Origin: G965247475 sp965247475
GTDB lineage: Bacteria; Chloroflexota; UBA11872
DNA length: 64,000 bases
Direction: 5' to 3'
Assembly (NCBI GenBank): GCA_965247475.1
Contig: OZ252016.1
Location: 1,984,001 to 2,048,000 of the forward strand
Shown: positions 1 to 9,266 of the stretch, piece by piece
Layout: each line of letters starts with the position of its first letter
Position numbering within the stretch: the stretch's first letter is position 1
Notes under the pieces: generated by a model
The model's database searches: none
What the model saw: the letters and a program-made list of their open reading frames with translations, nothing else
What the model was told of the DNA's origin: nothing
Translations under genes and position numbers: made by a program

Positions 1-2
1 TG

Positions 3-56
3 CGCGCGATGTGCGACGCGGTCACTGAGTTCGGGGGCTATCCGATCGCGGCATGA
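3..56 (+). CDS. 3' end of an unidentified gene (partial)
   Basis: An open frame enters from the left edge and stops at TGA 54-56, with a C-terminus ending in EFGGYPIAA. The gene body lies outside the window, so the product cannot be recognised. It runs toward the convergent SDR gene, and the hairpin at 147-167 sits between the two stop codons. The call rests only on this arrangement and on the open frame; it could be chance. Confidence 0.3.
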   Translation, partial: RAMCDAVTEFGGYPIAA

Positions 57-146
57 GCAGACGGGCCGGGTGGCCACGACAGCGGCTCGCGGCGTGGAGG
101 GTTCAAGGCACGCGCCGCCCGGTCCTGTGCGGGAGACGGTTGGGGC

Positions 147-167
147 GGGCAACCACAAGGGTTGCCC
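147..167. repeat. Intergenic hairpin between convergent genes
   Basis: GGGCAACC at 147-154 pairs with GGTTGCCC at 160-167 around a 5-base loop. It lies between the end of the left-edge frame and the end of the SDR gene, so it could act as a bidirectional terminator, though no T-tract follows. Similar GGGCAACC..GGTTGCCCC hairpins are often dispersed intergenic elements in G+C-rich environmental bacteria; only this copy was noticed here. Confidence 0.5.
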
Positions 168-189
168 CTACCGGACGGCGCGGGAGGGC

Positions 190-951
190 TCAGCCGGTGC
201 GGCCGCCGTCGAGGCGAAGGATCTGGCTGGTGGCCATCGTGTTGTGCGCGACGAAAGCGATGACCGCGTCCGCGACGTCCTCGGGCTGTAGCACCTTGCC
301 CAGCAACGCGTCTTTGATGACGAAGCCGCGCCGCGCCATGTGCGTCTCCTGATCGACCGCCTGCTGATGCCACTCGGTGTCGATCCAGCCGGGGGCCACG
401 CAGTTCACCCGCACCGTGGGCGCGAGCGCACGCGACAGGGTCTTGGTCATGCTGTGGACGACCGCCTTGGAGGCGCAGTAGGGGATCGAGCTGCCGCCGT
501 TCCCGAAACCGGCCGTCGAGCCGATGTTCACGACGACGCCGTCGCCTGATTCCTTGAGTTGGGGGGCGGCGGCGCGAGTGACCTGGAACATGCCGCGCAC
601 GTTCGTCTGGAAGATGTCGTCCCACACATCGTCGGTGACGCCCTCGAGGTCCGGGATGTTGACGAAGCGCGTGATGGCCGCGTTGTTCACCAGGATGTCG
701 AGCCCGCCCAGGGCATCGACGGTCTCTTCGACCAGCCGGCGCGCGTCCGCGTCGATCCCGACATCCGCCTGGATCGGGACGGCCGTGACGCCGTGCTCGC
801 GCGCTTGGGACGCCACTTGCTCGGCGCGGTCCCGCGCGCGGACGTAGTTCACCCCGACGGACGCGCCGAGTTCGGCGAGCCCCAACACGATCGCCGCGCC
901 GGCGCCTCGGCTGCCGCCGGTGACGAGCGCGCGTCTGCCCTTCAGTCTCAT
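190..951 (-). CDS. SDR-family oxidoreductase (FabG-like)
   Basis: Classical short-chain dehydrogenase of 253 residues, a normal family length. It shows the nucleotide-binding TGGSRGAG at residues 11-18, the NNAA motif at 89-92 and the catalytic set Ser145, Tyr158 and Lys162 (YCASK). The family oxidises or reduces hydroxyl/keto groups with NAD(P)H in the cytoplasm. Such FabG-like enzymes act in fatty acid, sugar or secondary metabolism, and the sequence does not reveal the substrate. The gene stands alone, convergent to the left-edge frame and divergent from the gene at 1108. The ATG at 951 is followed directly by the Rossmann strand, which supports this start. Confidence 0.93.
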   Translation of the reverse strand: MRLKGRRALVTGGSRGAGAAIVLGLAELGASVGVNYVRARDRAEQVASQAREHGVTAVPIQADVGIDADARRLVEETVDALGGLDILVNNAAITRFVNIPDLEGVTDDVWDDIFQTNVRGMFQVTRAAAPQLKESGDGVVVNIGSTAGFGNGGSSIPYCASKAVVHSMTKTLSRALAPTVRVNCVAPGWIDTEWHQQAVDQETHMARRGFVIKDALLGKVLQPEDVADAVIAFVAHNTMATSQILRLDGGRTG

Positions 952-1107
952 GGGTCCCTCCCGGTCCTGCCGTGCATCATCGGAACACGCATCGTATTAC
1001 GGAACGTGGCCGCGCCGCTTGGCCGCGCAAGCGGCGCGGGGTGAGAATCGAGCGGCCCCGAGCGGCCCCGAGCGGCCGCGATGCCCCGCCCCACAACGAG
1101 GAGCCAC

Positions 1108-3144
1108 GTGCCCAACCAGCTCGCGAACGAGACCAGTCCGTACCTGCTGCAGCACAAGAACAACCCGGTGGATTGGTTTCCATGGGGAGAGCGCGCGCTG
1201 GCGAAGGCGCGGTCGGAGAACAAGCCGATCTTTCTGAGCATCGGGTACGCGGCGTGCCACTGGTGCCACGTGATGGAGCACGAGTCGTTCGAGGACTCCG
1301 AGACTGCTCAAGACCTCAACGAACGGTTCGTCGCTATCAAGGTCGACCGCGAGGAGCGGCCCGATCTCGACCAGATCTACATGAGCGCCGTGCAGCAGCT
1401 GACCGGCCAGGGCGGGTGGCCGATGAGCGTCTTCCTGACGCCGGAGGGGAAGCCGTTCCACGGCGGCACGTACTTTCCGCCCGAGCCTCGAATGGGAATG
1501 CCGTCCTTCCGGCAGGTGCTCACGGCCGTCGCCGACGCCTGGCGCGACCGCCCCGCTGATCTGCTCACGGGCGCGGAGCGGCTGACCATGGCGATCGACG
1601 AGGCGGGCCTGTCGGACTTCGCGTCGGCGGCGATGACGCAGGCCGACCTGGACGCGGCGACCAGCCTGATGGTCAGCGGGCACGATCGGCAGCACGGCGG
1701 CTGGGGAACGGCGCCGAAGTTCCCGCAGCCGATGACGCTCGAATACCTGCTCCGCCGGCACCTGGCCACCGGTGAGGAACTGCCGCGCGCGGTGATCGAC
1801 CGCACCCTGCACTCGATGGCCCGAGGGGGCATCTACGATCAGCTCGGCGGCGGCTTCCATCGCTACAGCGTCGATGCCGAGTGGCTGGTGCCGCACTTCG
1901 AGAAGATGCTCTACGACAACGCGCAGCTCGCGCGTCTGTACGTGCACGCGTGGCAGGTGACGGGCGACGCGCTCTACCGCCGGGTCGCGGAAGAGACGCT
2001 CGACTACGTGCGGCGCGAGATGACGCACCCCGCGGGCGGGTTCTACAGCACACAGGACGCGGACTCCGAGGGCGAGGAGGGCAAGTACTTCGTCTGGAGC
2101 GCGGAGGAAGTCCGCCAGGTGCTGGGCGACGACGCCGAGCTGTTCATGGACGGCTACGGGGTGTCGGTCGGCGGCAACTGGGAAGGCGCGAACATCCTGC
2201 ACGTGACTCGTGACCCGGATGTGCTGGCGTTCCGACACGAACTCGATACGCCGGCGATCGAGCCAAAGCTCGCCGACGCCCGGCGGCGGCTGCTCCAGGC
2301 CCGCGAGCCGCGGGTTCGACCAGGGCTGGACGACAAGATCGTGACCGCGTGGAACGGGCTGATGCTGGCGGCATTCGCCGGCGCGGCGCGGGCGCTGGGG
2401 CGTGACGACTACCGCGCAACCGCGATCGCCGCCGGCGAGTTTGCGCTCGAACACCTATGGCGCGACGGAGGCCGGCTGTATCGAATCTGGAAGGACGGCG
2501 AGGCGAAGCTCAACGGCTATCTGGAGGACTATGCGTTCCTCGCGGAAGGGTTCATCGAGCTCTACGAGACCACGTTCGACGAGCGCTGGTTCGAGGCCGC
2601 CCGCCGGTTGTCGGACTCGATGCTGGAGCACTTTGCCGATCCCGACGGCGGCTTCTTCGACACGAGCCACGACCACGAGGCGCTGCTGATTCGACCCAGA
2701 GATCTGCAGGACAATGCGACGCCGTCAGGCAACGGGATGGCCGTGACCGTGCTGACCCGCATGCACGCACTGACCGCCGACGCTCGCTACCTGCGCAGCG
2801 TGGAGGCGGCGTTGCCATTGGTGGGGCAGGCCGCGCGCAGATTCCCCACCGCGTTCGGTCAGTGGCTGGTCGCCGCTGACTCTGCGCTCGGCGGGGCGCG
2901 TGAGGTCGCCATCACGGGCCACGCCGACGACGCCGCGACGCACGCGCTCATCAAGACCGCATTCGCCAGCTACCGTCCCCGGCAGGTGGTGGCCGCCGGG
3001 CCGCCCGATCACAGATCGATGGTGCCGTTGCTTGCGGACCGACCACAGCTGAACGGCAAAGCAACGGCGTACGTGTGTCAGAATTTCGTGTGCAACATGC
3101 CGGTGACCGAGCCTGCCAAGCTGGCCGAGCAGCTGGGCGCCTAG
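1108..3144 (+). CDS. YyaL/SSP411 family protein (DUF255, thioredoxin-like plus alpha/alpha toroid)
   Basis: About 678 residues. The N-terminus matches the DUF255 thioredoxin-like domain: NETSPYLLQHKNNPVDW near residue 7, then a CHWC motif at 50-53. The rest is an (alpha/alpha)6-barrel of the kind seen in N-acylglucosamine epimerase-like folds. Family members (bacterial YyaL, mammalian SPATA20) are widespread cytoplasmic proteins of unproven function, possibly redox or sugar related. GTG 1108 is preferred over ATG 1081 because GAGGAG lies 4 bases upstream and homologues begin close to this point; ATG 1081 has no ribosome binding site. ispH follows 58 bases downstream. Confidence 0.93.
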   Translation: MPNQLANETSPYLLQHKNNPVDWFPWGERALAKARSENKPIFLSIGYAACHWCHVMEHESFEDSETAQDLNERFVAIKVDREERPDLDQIYMSAVQQLTGQGGWPMSVFLTPEGKPFHGGTYFPPEPRMGMPSFRQVLTAVADAWRDRPADLLTGAERLTMAIDEAGLSDFASAAMTQADLDAATSLMVSGHDRQHGGWGTAPKFPQPMTLEYLLRRHLATGEELPRAVIDRTLHSMARGGIYDQLGGGFHRYSVDAEWLVPHFEKMLYDNAQLARLYVHAWQVTGDALYRRVAEETLDYVRREMTHPAGGFYSTQDADSEGEEGKYFVWSAEEVRQVLGDDAELFMDGYGVSVGGNWEGANILHVTRDPDVLAFRHELDTPAIEPKLADARRRLLQAREPRVRPGLDDKIVTAWNGLMLAAFAGAARALGRDDYRATAIAAGEFALEHLWRDGGRLYRIWKDGEAKLNGYLEDYAFLAEGFIELYETTFDERWFEAARRLSDSMLEHFADPDGGFFDTSHDHEALLIRPRDLQDNATPSGNGMAVTVLTRMHALTADARYLRSVEAALPLVGQAARRFPTAFGQWLVAADSALGGAREVAITGHADDAATHALIKTAFASYRPRQVVAAGPPDHRSMVPLLADRPQLNGKATAYVCQNFVCNMPVTEPAKLAEQLGA

Positions 3145-3202
3145 ACGCCGGGTCGAGCGACGTGCCGCCAGCCCAGCGCCCCGCCGCGATCGAGGTTCCG
3201 TG

Positions 3203-4087
3203 ATGGACGTTCTACGGATCACACCCCGCGGGTTCTGCCACGGTGTGGTGGACGCGATCCGGCTGGCCCGCGAGTCGGGGACGGCGCACGAAGGCCCCGT
3301 CTACATGCTCGGGTACCTCGTCCACAACGCTCACGTCGTGGACGAGATGGCCCAGTATGGCGTGGAGCTGATCGATTTCGACGATCGCCTGCGGGGACTG
3401 GATCAGATCGATCGGGGTACGGTGATCCTGACCGCCCACGGAGTGTCGCCGACGGTGAAGGCACGCGCGATGGCGAAGGGCCTGACCATGATCGACGCGA
3501 CCTGCTCGGACGTATACGTGACGCACGACCTGATCATCGATCTGGTCGGCAAGGGCTACGAGATCGTCTACGTGGGCAAGCAAGGTCATCCTGAACCCGA
3601 GGGCGCGATCGGCGAGGCGCCGGGGCACGTGCATCTGGTCACATCGGTCGAGGACGTGCACGAGCTGGCGCTGGACGGCGCCAAGGTCGCCGTCACCACG
3701 CAGACGACGCTGAGCATCTGGGACACGAAAGAGATCACCGACGCGGTGGTTGCCAAGTACCCGCACGCCGAGGTCCACAACGACATCTGTCTCGCGACGC
3801 AGGATCGTCAGGAGGCGGCCGTGACCGCCGCCGCCGAGTGCGACCTGGTGCTTGTGGTGGGCAGCCAGCGCAGCTCCAACTCGAAGCGGCTGGTGGAGGT
3901 GGTGCGGAACATCGCCCAGACCCCCGCCTACCTGGTTGACTGCATCGACGACATCGACCTGGCGTGGCTGGAGGGCGGCCAGCGGGTCGGCGTGACGGCG
4001 GGCGCCTCGACGCCGGCGCGGGTGACGCGCGAGATCATCGAGTTCGTGGAGACGTACGAGCCGGAGGCGGTGGCGCAGGGGGCGTAG
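3203..4087 (+). CDS. ispH: 4-hydroxy-3-methylbut-2-enyl diphosphate reductase
   Basis: IspH/LytB, the last enzyme of the MEP isoprenoid pathway, which reduces HMBPP to IPP and DMAPP with a [4Fe-4S] cluster. The three cluster cysteines are visible (counting from GTG 3200): Cys13 in GFCHGV, Cys102 in ATCSD and Cys197 in NDICLATQ. The substrate-binding His42 and His130, and Glu132 of GHPEPEG, are also present. At about 294 residues it has the usual length. ATG 3203 overlaps an alternative GTG at 3200; the sequence CGAGG at 3191-3195 suits ATG. It indicates that the organism uses the MEP route. Reductant may come from a ferredoxin such as the one at 46.1 kb. Confidence 0.96.
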   Translation: MDVLRITPRGFCHGVVDAIRLARESGTAHEGPVYMLGYLVHNAHVVDEMAQYGVELIDFDDRLRGLDQIDRGTVILTAHGVSPTVKARAMAKGLTMIDATCSDVYVTHDLIIDLVGKGYEIVYVGKQGHPEPEGAIGEAPGHVHLVTSVEDVHELALDGAKVAVTTQTTLSIWDTKEITDAVVAKYPHAEVHNDICLATQDRQEAAVTAAAECDLVLVVGSQRSSNSKRLVEVVRNIAQTPAYLVDCIDDIDLAWLEGGQRVGVTAGASTPARVTREIIEFVETYEPEAVAQGA

Positions 4088-4246
4088 GCCGAGGCAGGCA
4101 GACGCGCTCCAAGACCGACGAACGCGGCACCGCACACGTTATGTCGAGCCGTGACGGGTGCCGGTCAACAGCCGCGCACCTTCAAGCAAACCCTTTCGCC
4201 AGCAGCGTGGAGAGCGTCTGAGCCGCGGGTGCGGCGATCCGACCGG

Positions 4247-5305
4247 CTAGACGCGCAGGGATACTCCGCGGCGCTCGGCAAGCGTGTTGAGCTCGTCGAG
4301 CGTCCCCTCGAGCAGCGGCACGCCGTTGGCCTTCGCGTCATCCATGCGCTCCCACTCCATCTCGCCGGCGACGTAAATCCGCTCGGTGCCCTCGGCGCGC
4401 TCGGCCTCGTGCATCTGACGGATCTGCCGGTCCATGCGCGCCTTGAACTCATCGACCGGCATGAAGGCTGCGACGTCGATGGCCTGAAAGACATGGCCGA
4501 CGCCGCCGGGCCAGCCGGCGTCCGTCCGGGCGCCAACCTCCGTCCCGAAGGCGCCGCCGGATAGCACGCCGGCGACGGCGTCAACGACCTGGGCCAGACT
4601 CGACCCCTTAGGACCGCCGATGGGCACGGCGGCGCCACCATCCAGATGCGCCTGCAGATCCGTGGTGGGCCGTCCCTGACTGTCGAGCAACAGGCCCGGT
4701 GGGATTGGGTGCCCGAGGCCGCTGAGAATCATGATCCGTTGGTTCGCGACCATGGCCATGGCCATGTCGAGCACCAGCGGGCGCTCATCCGCGGCCGGCA
4801 CGGCGTACGCGATGGGATTGTTCCCGGGCACGCGCGACCGTCCGCCGAACGGGAACAGGACAGAACGGGTATTGGTGGCCGCGTACCCGATCATGTCGTG
4901 CTCCAGCGCCATGATGGCGAAGTGCGCCGCCGCGCCCAGGTGGGTGCTGTTGCGTGTCAGGCCGATCGCGGTTCCCAGCCCGCGCGCCTTCTCGATGACG
5001 GCCTGCATGGTCGCGTGCGCGGCGACCTGCCCGGGCCCGTAGTCGCCATCGAATACGACGGTGGCCCGCGTCTCGCTCACCAATCGCACGTTCGGGCGCT
5101 GGTTGACCTCGCCGTCGTCAAATCGCTGCTCGTAGAGCGGCAGCAGGTGGTGGCCGTGGGTCTGCACGCCGCGCATGTCGGCTTCGAGCAGATTGGCCTC
5201 GACGATCGCGGCGTGCTCGGCACTGAGTCCGAAGCTGCGGAGGATGGCCACGCCAAACGCATCGAGGGCGGCGGCTGAGACTCGCCGGGTGGGAGCGTCG
5301 TACAC
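4247..5305 (-). CDS. Ldh2-family malate/L-lactate/ureidoglycolate-type dehydrogenase
   Basis: About 352 residues. RGVQTHGHHL near residues 45-54 corresponds to the family motif RGxxSHG, with His as catalytic base, followed by GYAATNTRS and the nucleotide-site GGPKGSSLA. The family oxidises 2-hydroxy acids with NAD(P) in the cytoplasm; substrates range from malate and lactate to ureidoglycolate and sulfolactate. The open frame extends further upstream, but GTG 5305 is chosen because GAGGACGAGG precedes it closely and the family begins here. It stands divergent to the small gene at 5424. RraA, cupin and sugar-acid genes nearby suggest an acid-catabolism setting, and the exact substrate is unknown. 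Confidence 0.88.
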   Translation of the reverse strand: MYDAPTRRVSAAALDAFGVAILRSFGLSAEHAAIVEANLLEADMRGVQTHGHHLLPLYEQRFDDGEVNQRPNVRLVSETRATVVFDGDYGPGQVAAHATMQAVIEKARGLGTAIGLTRNSTHLGAAAHFAIMALEHDMIGYAATNTRSVLFPFGGRSRVPGNNPIAYAVPAADERPLVLDMAMAMVANQRIMILSGLGHPIPPGLLLDSQGRPTTDLQAHLDGGAAVPIGGPKGSSLAQVVDAVAGVLSGGAFGTEVGARTDAGWPGGVGHVFQAIDVAAFMPVDEFKARMDRQIRQMHEAERAEGTERIYVAGEMEWERMDDAKANGVPLLEGTLDELNTLAERRGVSLRV

Positions 5306-5423
5306 GCGCCTCGTCCTCTCAAAGGCCGGGGCCGGACAGGCAGCCCGGCCGCGCGGGGATTGTAGATGAAGGATGGAATCCGGCCCGTTGCTACCATCGG
5401 CGGGCCAGGAAGCTCGACCACTG

Positions 5424-5738
5424 ATGCGCATGACCTCGCCAACGCTCGCCGGACTGGATTTCAAGGCGCTGATCGACGGTCTCTACGCCGCGCCCGAGCA
5501 GCGTCATGCCGTTGCGGTCGAGAGCGAGGACGACGTGGCGCACGTCCGTACGGAGCTGGAAGCAACGCTCGAACGCGTGCACGGACCGGACGCGGTGGCC
5601 GGCCGAGGTGTGCGGATCGCGGTCGAGCGCGACGATGATGAACAGCCGTGCCGGGTGTGGCTGTGGCGCAGCCTGGTCGGCGGGCAGCGCGTGGGGCGCG
5701 AGGGCTTCAGCGGAAAGCAGCGCAGCCGGCGGACGTAG
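5424..5738 (+). CDS. Small hypothetical protein
   Basis: An open frame of about 104 residues with no family I recognise. It begins MRMTSPTLAGLDFKAL, is rich in acidic and basic residues and has no membrane segment. The middle (ELEATLERVHGPDA) could form a helix, followed by a strand-like RGVRIAVERDDDE. It stands divergent to the Ldh2 gene with about 120 bases between. Codon positions look coding (G/C-rich third bases), but no homology was tested; it may be spurious. Confidence 0.42.
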   Translation: MRMTSPTLAGLDFKALIDGLYAAPEQRHAVAVESEDDVAHVRTELEATLERVHGPDAVAGRGVRIAVERDDDEQPCRVWLWRSLVGGQRVGREGFSGKQRSRRT

Positions 5739-5835
5739 GCGCCGGGGCTCTCGAGGCGCGCGGTTAGGCCGGGCGCGAGCGGCGGGGCGGCTCCTTCGAT
5801 GGACTCAGGATGGGCCTTTGCCGGTCGGGTGGCCG

Positions 5836-5860
5836 TGGGATTCCTCGCCTGCGGCTCGAC
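5836..5860. repeat. Dispersed intergenic repeat, GATTCCTCGC type
   Basis: GGGATTCCTCGCCTGCGGCT lies just after a CTTCGATGGACTCAGGATGGGC stretch. Closely similar units recur in other gaps (about 7152-7230, 13168-13197 and 62868-62960). They sit only between genes here, and look like a degenerate dispersed element. Confidence 0.5.
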
Positions 5861-5908
5861 GCTCCTATGTCAAGGCGAGGCGGGTTCTTGCCGAAGGCCG
5901 GGCGCTCG

Positions 5909-6592
5909 CTAGTGGCCCATGCGCTTGAGGGCCTCGTCGAGCGTGTAGTCGTCCGAATTTATGAACGCGCGGGCCTCGAGCTCGAACTGGCGGTCCTTCT
6001 CGGCCGCTGCCAGGACCTCGTCGACGACCTCGATCGGGACGGTCTGCACGCCGTCGACGTCGGCGTGGATGAGATCGCCGTTGTGGACGGTCAGCCCCTC
6101 GATCTCGACCGGCTCGCCGATGCTGGTGAACTGCCCCTGCCCGTGGGAAACAGTGGTTCCCTTGGCATAGACCTGGTAGCCCAGCGTGCCCACGTCCTCG
6201 AAATCGCGAAAGACGCCGTTGGTTATCCAGGCCACCGCGCCCATCCGCCGCTGGAGCGTGACAGAGAAATCGCCGACGGTGCCGGCGCGTCCGGGCCGCG
6301 GGCCTACATCCTGCGCAACCACGACCACCGGCTTCGGGGCGGCATCCACCGCTTCCATCAGGCTGCGATAGCCGACGGCCACCTCTCCGGCAGGTCTCGG
6401 GGTGGTGGTGTCGAACGTGGTGGTGACCGCGTAGCCCACAGTGACGCCGAGATGCGGATACATGCATATCAGTGGACCGGCGAAGCCTTCCAGCGGGCTT
6501 CGGACCCCGAGCGGCTCCATGACGGACGAGATGGTCGCGCTGTCAAACATCCGCAAAGCCTCGAGGGTCCGGCGAGGTAATGGGCCTGCCAC
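5909..6592 (-). CDS. RraA-like protein (aldolase/demethylmenaquinone methyltransferase-like family)
   Basis: A 227-residue protein of the RraA family. Family signatures include the GVFRD segment (Arg129, Asp130) and the GDLIHADVDGVQTVP segment. Catalytic members are HMG/CHA aldolases or oxaloacetate decarboxylases that use divalent metal, while others (E. coli RraA) bind RNase E. In a genome with many sugar-acid enzymes an aldolase or decarboxylase role is more likely; this is inference. The soluble protein has no signal peptide. It is convergent with the small gene at 5424 and divergent from the cupin at 6761. Confidence 0.85.
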   Translation of the reverse strand: MAGPLPRRTLEALRMFDSATISSVMEPLGVRSPLEGFAGPLICMYPHLGVTVGYAVTTTFDTTTPRPAGEVAVGYRSLMEAVDAAPKPVVVVAQDVGPRPGRAGTVGDFSVTLQRRMGAVAWITNGVFRDFEDVGTLGYQVYAKGTTVSHGQGQFTSIGEPVEIEGLTVHNGDLIHADVDGVQTVPIEVVDEVLAAAEKDRQFELEARAFINSDDYTLDEALKRMGH

Positions 6593-6760
6593 GTGAATTC
6601 GCTCCCAGCGGGGTCGGTCGGGAGCGCGATCGTAGGGGGGTCAGCACACGCCGGTCAATCGAGGGGCGGCCGGCCGCCCGTCCACCCAGACGCGTGAGCG
6701 CACCGCGGCGCGCCGCCTACACTCGGCACGTTCTGATGTCACCGAAGAGAGGCCACCCGC

Positions 6761-7111
6761 ATGACCGTCTTCCATCCAGACAACCCGCCATTTGGGGCCA
6801 GCAGATTCGAGGGCATGCAGTCTCGACAAGTCATCGGACCCGATCGGGGGGCCGGAGCGGTGACGCTGGGCGAAGTGGCGCTGGACCGCGGCGCCGAGCT
6901 GCCGCTGCACCGTCATCGGGTCGAGGAGGCCTTCTACATCGCGGAGGGCGAGGGCACGCTCTTGTACGGCGACGAGACCCACGCGGTGTCCGAGGGCGAC
7001 GCGCTGCTGGCGCCGGCCTTACAGCCGCACGGATTCCGAAACGAGGCCAGCGCGCGGCTGCGGGTCGTGTTCTTCTACCCGGCCGTCGAGGTGTGGACGG
7101 AGTTCATCTAG
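6761..7111 (+). CDS. Cupin-domain protein
   Basis: A single-domain cupin of 116 residues. Motif 1 is visible as LPLHRHRVEEAFYIAEGEG, with two His and a Glu as probable metal ligands. Motif 2 is less canonical: GDALLAPALQPHGFRN supplies the last His. Small cupins serve as sugar isomerases, dioxygenases or ligand-binding proteins, and the fold does not settle which. GAGAGG stands about 7 bases before ATG 6761. It precedes the GH32-like gene, separated by 261 bases that carry a dispersed repeat. Confidence 0.85.
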   Translation: MTVFHPDNPPFGASRFEGMQSRQVIGPDRGAGAVTLGEVALDRGAELPLHRHRVEEAFYIAEGEGTLLYGDETHAVSEGDALLAPALQPHGFRNEASARLRVVFFYPAVEVWTEFI

Positions 7112-7151
7112 CAGCATTCGAGGCTGCGGCCGGGAATGGCAATGGGGGGAC

Positions 7152-7230
7152 GGCTTGTTCGACCGGCTCGGGACGTGCTCTCGCCCGTCCGGTGGCCGTG
7201 AGATTCCTCGCTCCGCTCGGAATGACCCGG
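7152..7230. repeat. Dispersed intergenic repeat, composite unit
   Basis: TTGTTCGACCGGCTCGGGAC near 7152, followed about 30 bases later by GAGATTCCTCGCTCCGCTCG and GAATGAC. The same two half-units, in the same order, occur at about 5789-5860, which suggests one dispersed element with two conserved blocks. Confidence 0.5.
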
Positions 7231-7372
7231 AGGGAGGCTCGGAATGACGCTGGGCCCGCCGTGACGACGTTGCACGCGGTGGAACGACGCGCTTGCCGAT
7301 CGCGGTGCCGCGGGGATGTAGTCTCGCCGTCTACAGCGGGCTGACGCCGCGAGCTACTCCCCGAGGGGAACC

Positions 7373-8935
7373 ATGCCTGATTACTCCTCGCGCGTACCGA
7401 GGTACACGTTTCCGGACACGCTGGCGGAGCAGGAGGCCGCGCTCAGAACCAACCCGCTGATGCAGCGTCTCATCGAATCCCGGAAGTCGCTCGCGGGCGA
7501 CCCGCACCGCCCGATCTTCCACTTCGTGAATCCCGAGTCGACGCTGAACGATCCCAACGGCCTGTGCCACTGGCGCGGGCGGTGGCATCTCTTCTACCAG
7601 GTCCATCCTCCTGAAGATCCGCGGCAGCACTGGGGTCATGCGATCTCGCCGGATCTGATTCATTGGCGGGATCTCCCCTACTGCATCTACCCGAACCCCG
7701 AGAAGGCGTGCTACTCCGGGGCCACACTCGTCGAAGAAGACCGCGTGATCGCCATGTACCACGGGCCCGAGGCCGGAAACATGGTCGCGGTGTCCAGCGA
7801 TCCGCTGCTCCTCAATTGGGAGAAAGTCGCTAACAAGGCGGTCATCCCGATTCGCGCACCGGACGGCTCGACCTTGCCGTACCGGGTCTTCGACCCATGT
7901 ATCTGGATGAAGGACGGCAGGTACTACTCGCTATCGGCCGGTACCAAGCCGGAGGGGCCGGCAGGGAAGCCGATTCGCGCGAACTTCCTGTTTCGGTCCG
8001 ACGACCTCGAACATTGGGAGTACCTGCACCCATTTGTGGAGGACGATCGCTACACGCTGGTCGGCGACGACGGCGCTGTCCCCTACTTCTGGCCGATCGG
8101 CAATCGGCACATCCTGCTCTTTGCCAGCCACATGAGCGGCGCTCAGTACTTGCTCGGGGACTACGACACGACCCGCGACAGATTCGTCGTGACCCACGGC
8201 GCGAAGTTCAACTTCGGCGCTATGTTGCCGTGCGGGGTCCATGCGCCCTCCGCCACGCCGGACGGCAGCGGCGGGGTCGTCGTGATCTTCAACATGAACG
8301 CCGGAAAGCCGACCGCAGGGTGGGACCAGATCATGACGCTGCCGCGACGCCTGACCGTCGACGGCGACGACGTGTCGATGGCGCCGGTTGCCGCCGTCGA
8401 GGGTCTGAGACAGCATCGGCAACACGTCGGTGCGATGACCCTTCCGGCGAATCAGGAAGTCGTGATCGACTCGGTTCGGGGCAGCGCCCTGGAACTGGAC
8501 CTGGAATTCGATCCCGGAAACGCGCCGATGGTCGAGCTGAACGTGCTGCGCTCGCCCGCGAAGGAGGAGTACACGCGCATCGCGTTCTACCGGCATCGCG
8601 GCTTCATCGCCCGGCCCATCAATGAGCGGGCGTTGGGCGTCGGACGCCGCCAGAGCCTGATCACGCTCGATTCCTCGTATTCGTCCTGTGCGCCCGACGT
8701 TCGTTCACGTGCACCCGAGACCGCGCCCGTCGTTATCGAACCGGACCGGACGGTCCAGCTACGGGTCTTTGTCGACCGCAGTGTCGTCGAGGTATTCGTG
8801 AACGGGAGGCAGTGCGTGGCGACGCGCGTCTATCCGGATCGCGCCGACAGCGTGGGCGTCTCGCTTCGCTCTCAGGGCGCCGCGAGTGAGCTCAGATCGC
8901 TCGACGCTTGGACGATGACGTCGATCTGGGACTGA
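7373..8935 (+). CDS. GH32-like beta-fructofuranosidase-fold protein with altered active site
   Basis: A 520-residue five-bladed propeller plus C-terminal beta-sandwich of the GH32 type (invertase, levanase, sucrose-6-phosphate hydrolase). The nucleophile motif is intact: LNDPNG with Asp60. The RDP motif reads FDP (173-175), losing the Arg that contacts the fructosyl unit. Where GH32 enzymes have ECPDFFPIG with the acid/base Glu, this protein reads DDGAVPYFWPIG near 232-243, so the Glu is absent. No signal peptide is evident, so it is probably cytoplasmic. Activity on beta-fructosides is therefore doubtful; it may act on a modified or different sugar. The GH172 gene at 29.0 kb also belongs to fructofuranoside or arabinofuranoside chemistry. 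Confidence 0.85.
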   Translation: MPDYSSRVPRYTFPDTLAEQEAALRTNPLMQRLIESRKSLAGDPHRPIFHFVNPESTLNDPNGLCHWRGRWHLFYQVHPPEDPRQHWGHAISPDLIHWRDLPYCIYPNPEKACYSGATLVEEDRVIAMYHGPEAGNMVAVSSDPLLLNWEKVANKAVIPIRAPDGSTLPYRVFDPCIWMKDGRYYSLSAGTKPEGPAGKPIRANFLFRSDDLEHWEYLHPFVEDDRYTLVGDDGAVPYFWPIGNRHILLFASHMSGAQYLLGDYDTTRDRFVVTHGAKFNFGAMLPCGVHAPSATPDGSGGVVVIFNMNAGKPTAGWDQIMTLPRRLTVDGDDVSMAPVAAVEGLRQHRQHVGAMTLPANQEVVIDSVRGSALELDLEFDPGNAPMVELNVLRSPAKEEYTRIAFYRHRGFIARPINERALGVGRRQSLITLDSSYSSCAPDVRSRAPETAPVVIEPDRTVQLRVFVDRSVVEVFVNGRQCVATRVYPDRADSVGVSLRSQGAASELRSLDAWTMTSIWD

Positions 8936-9266
8936 CCCGACCTACCCCGGAGAAGCCGCTCCCGCGAGCAGGATGCGCCAACACCTGGCCTCGCAACCGA
9001 GACAGCGTGCGCCTCACCGGATCCAATCCGACCACGGTCGACGCCTCGCCTGTTCGTCAGAACGCGGCCCGATCGCCCGCGCGGTTTCCAGCCCGGCTGG
9101 AAACTCGAAGCGGCAGCCAGGTTGGGCGTACCCGCTGAATCTCGACCGACCCGCGAGGTCGCATTCGCTTTAGGAACAGATTTCGCTCGGGTCTACTCCC
9201 GGATGCCGCCGTGCTCAGGCCGAGCTGCCGATCGAGCAGGTTCGCGGCGCCGATCCGTCAGCCTCC
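8936..9266. other. Gene-free stretch (331 bases)
   Basis: The space between two convergent genes. I see no ORF with coding character, no tRNA and no clear hairpin with a T-tract. Confidence 0.6.
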
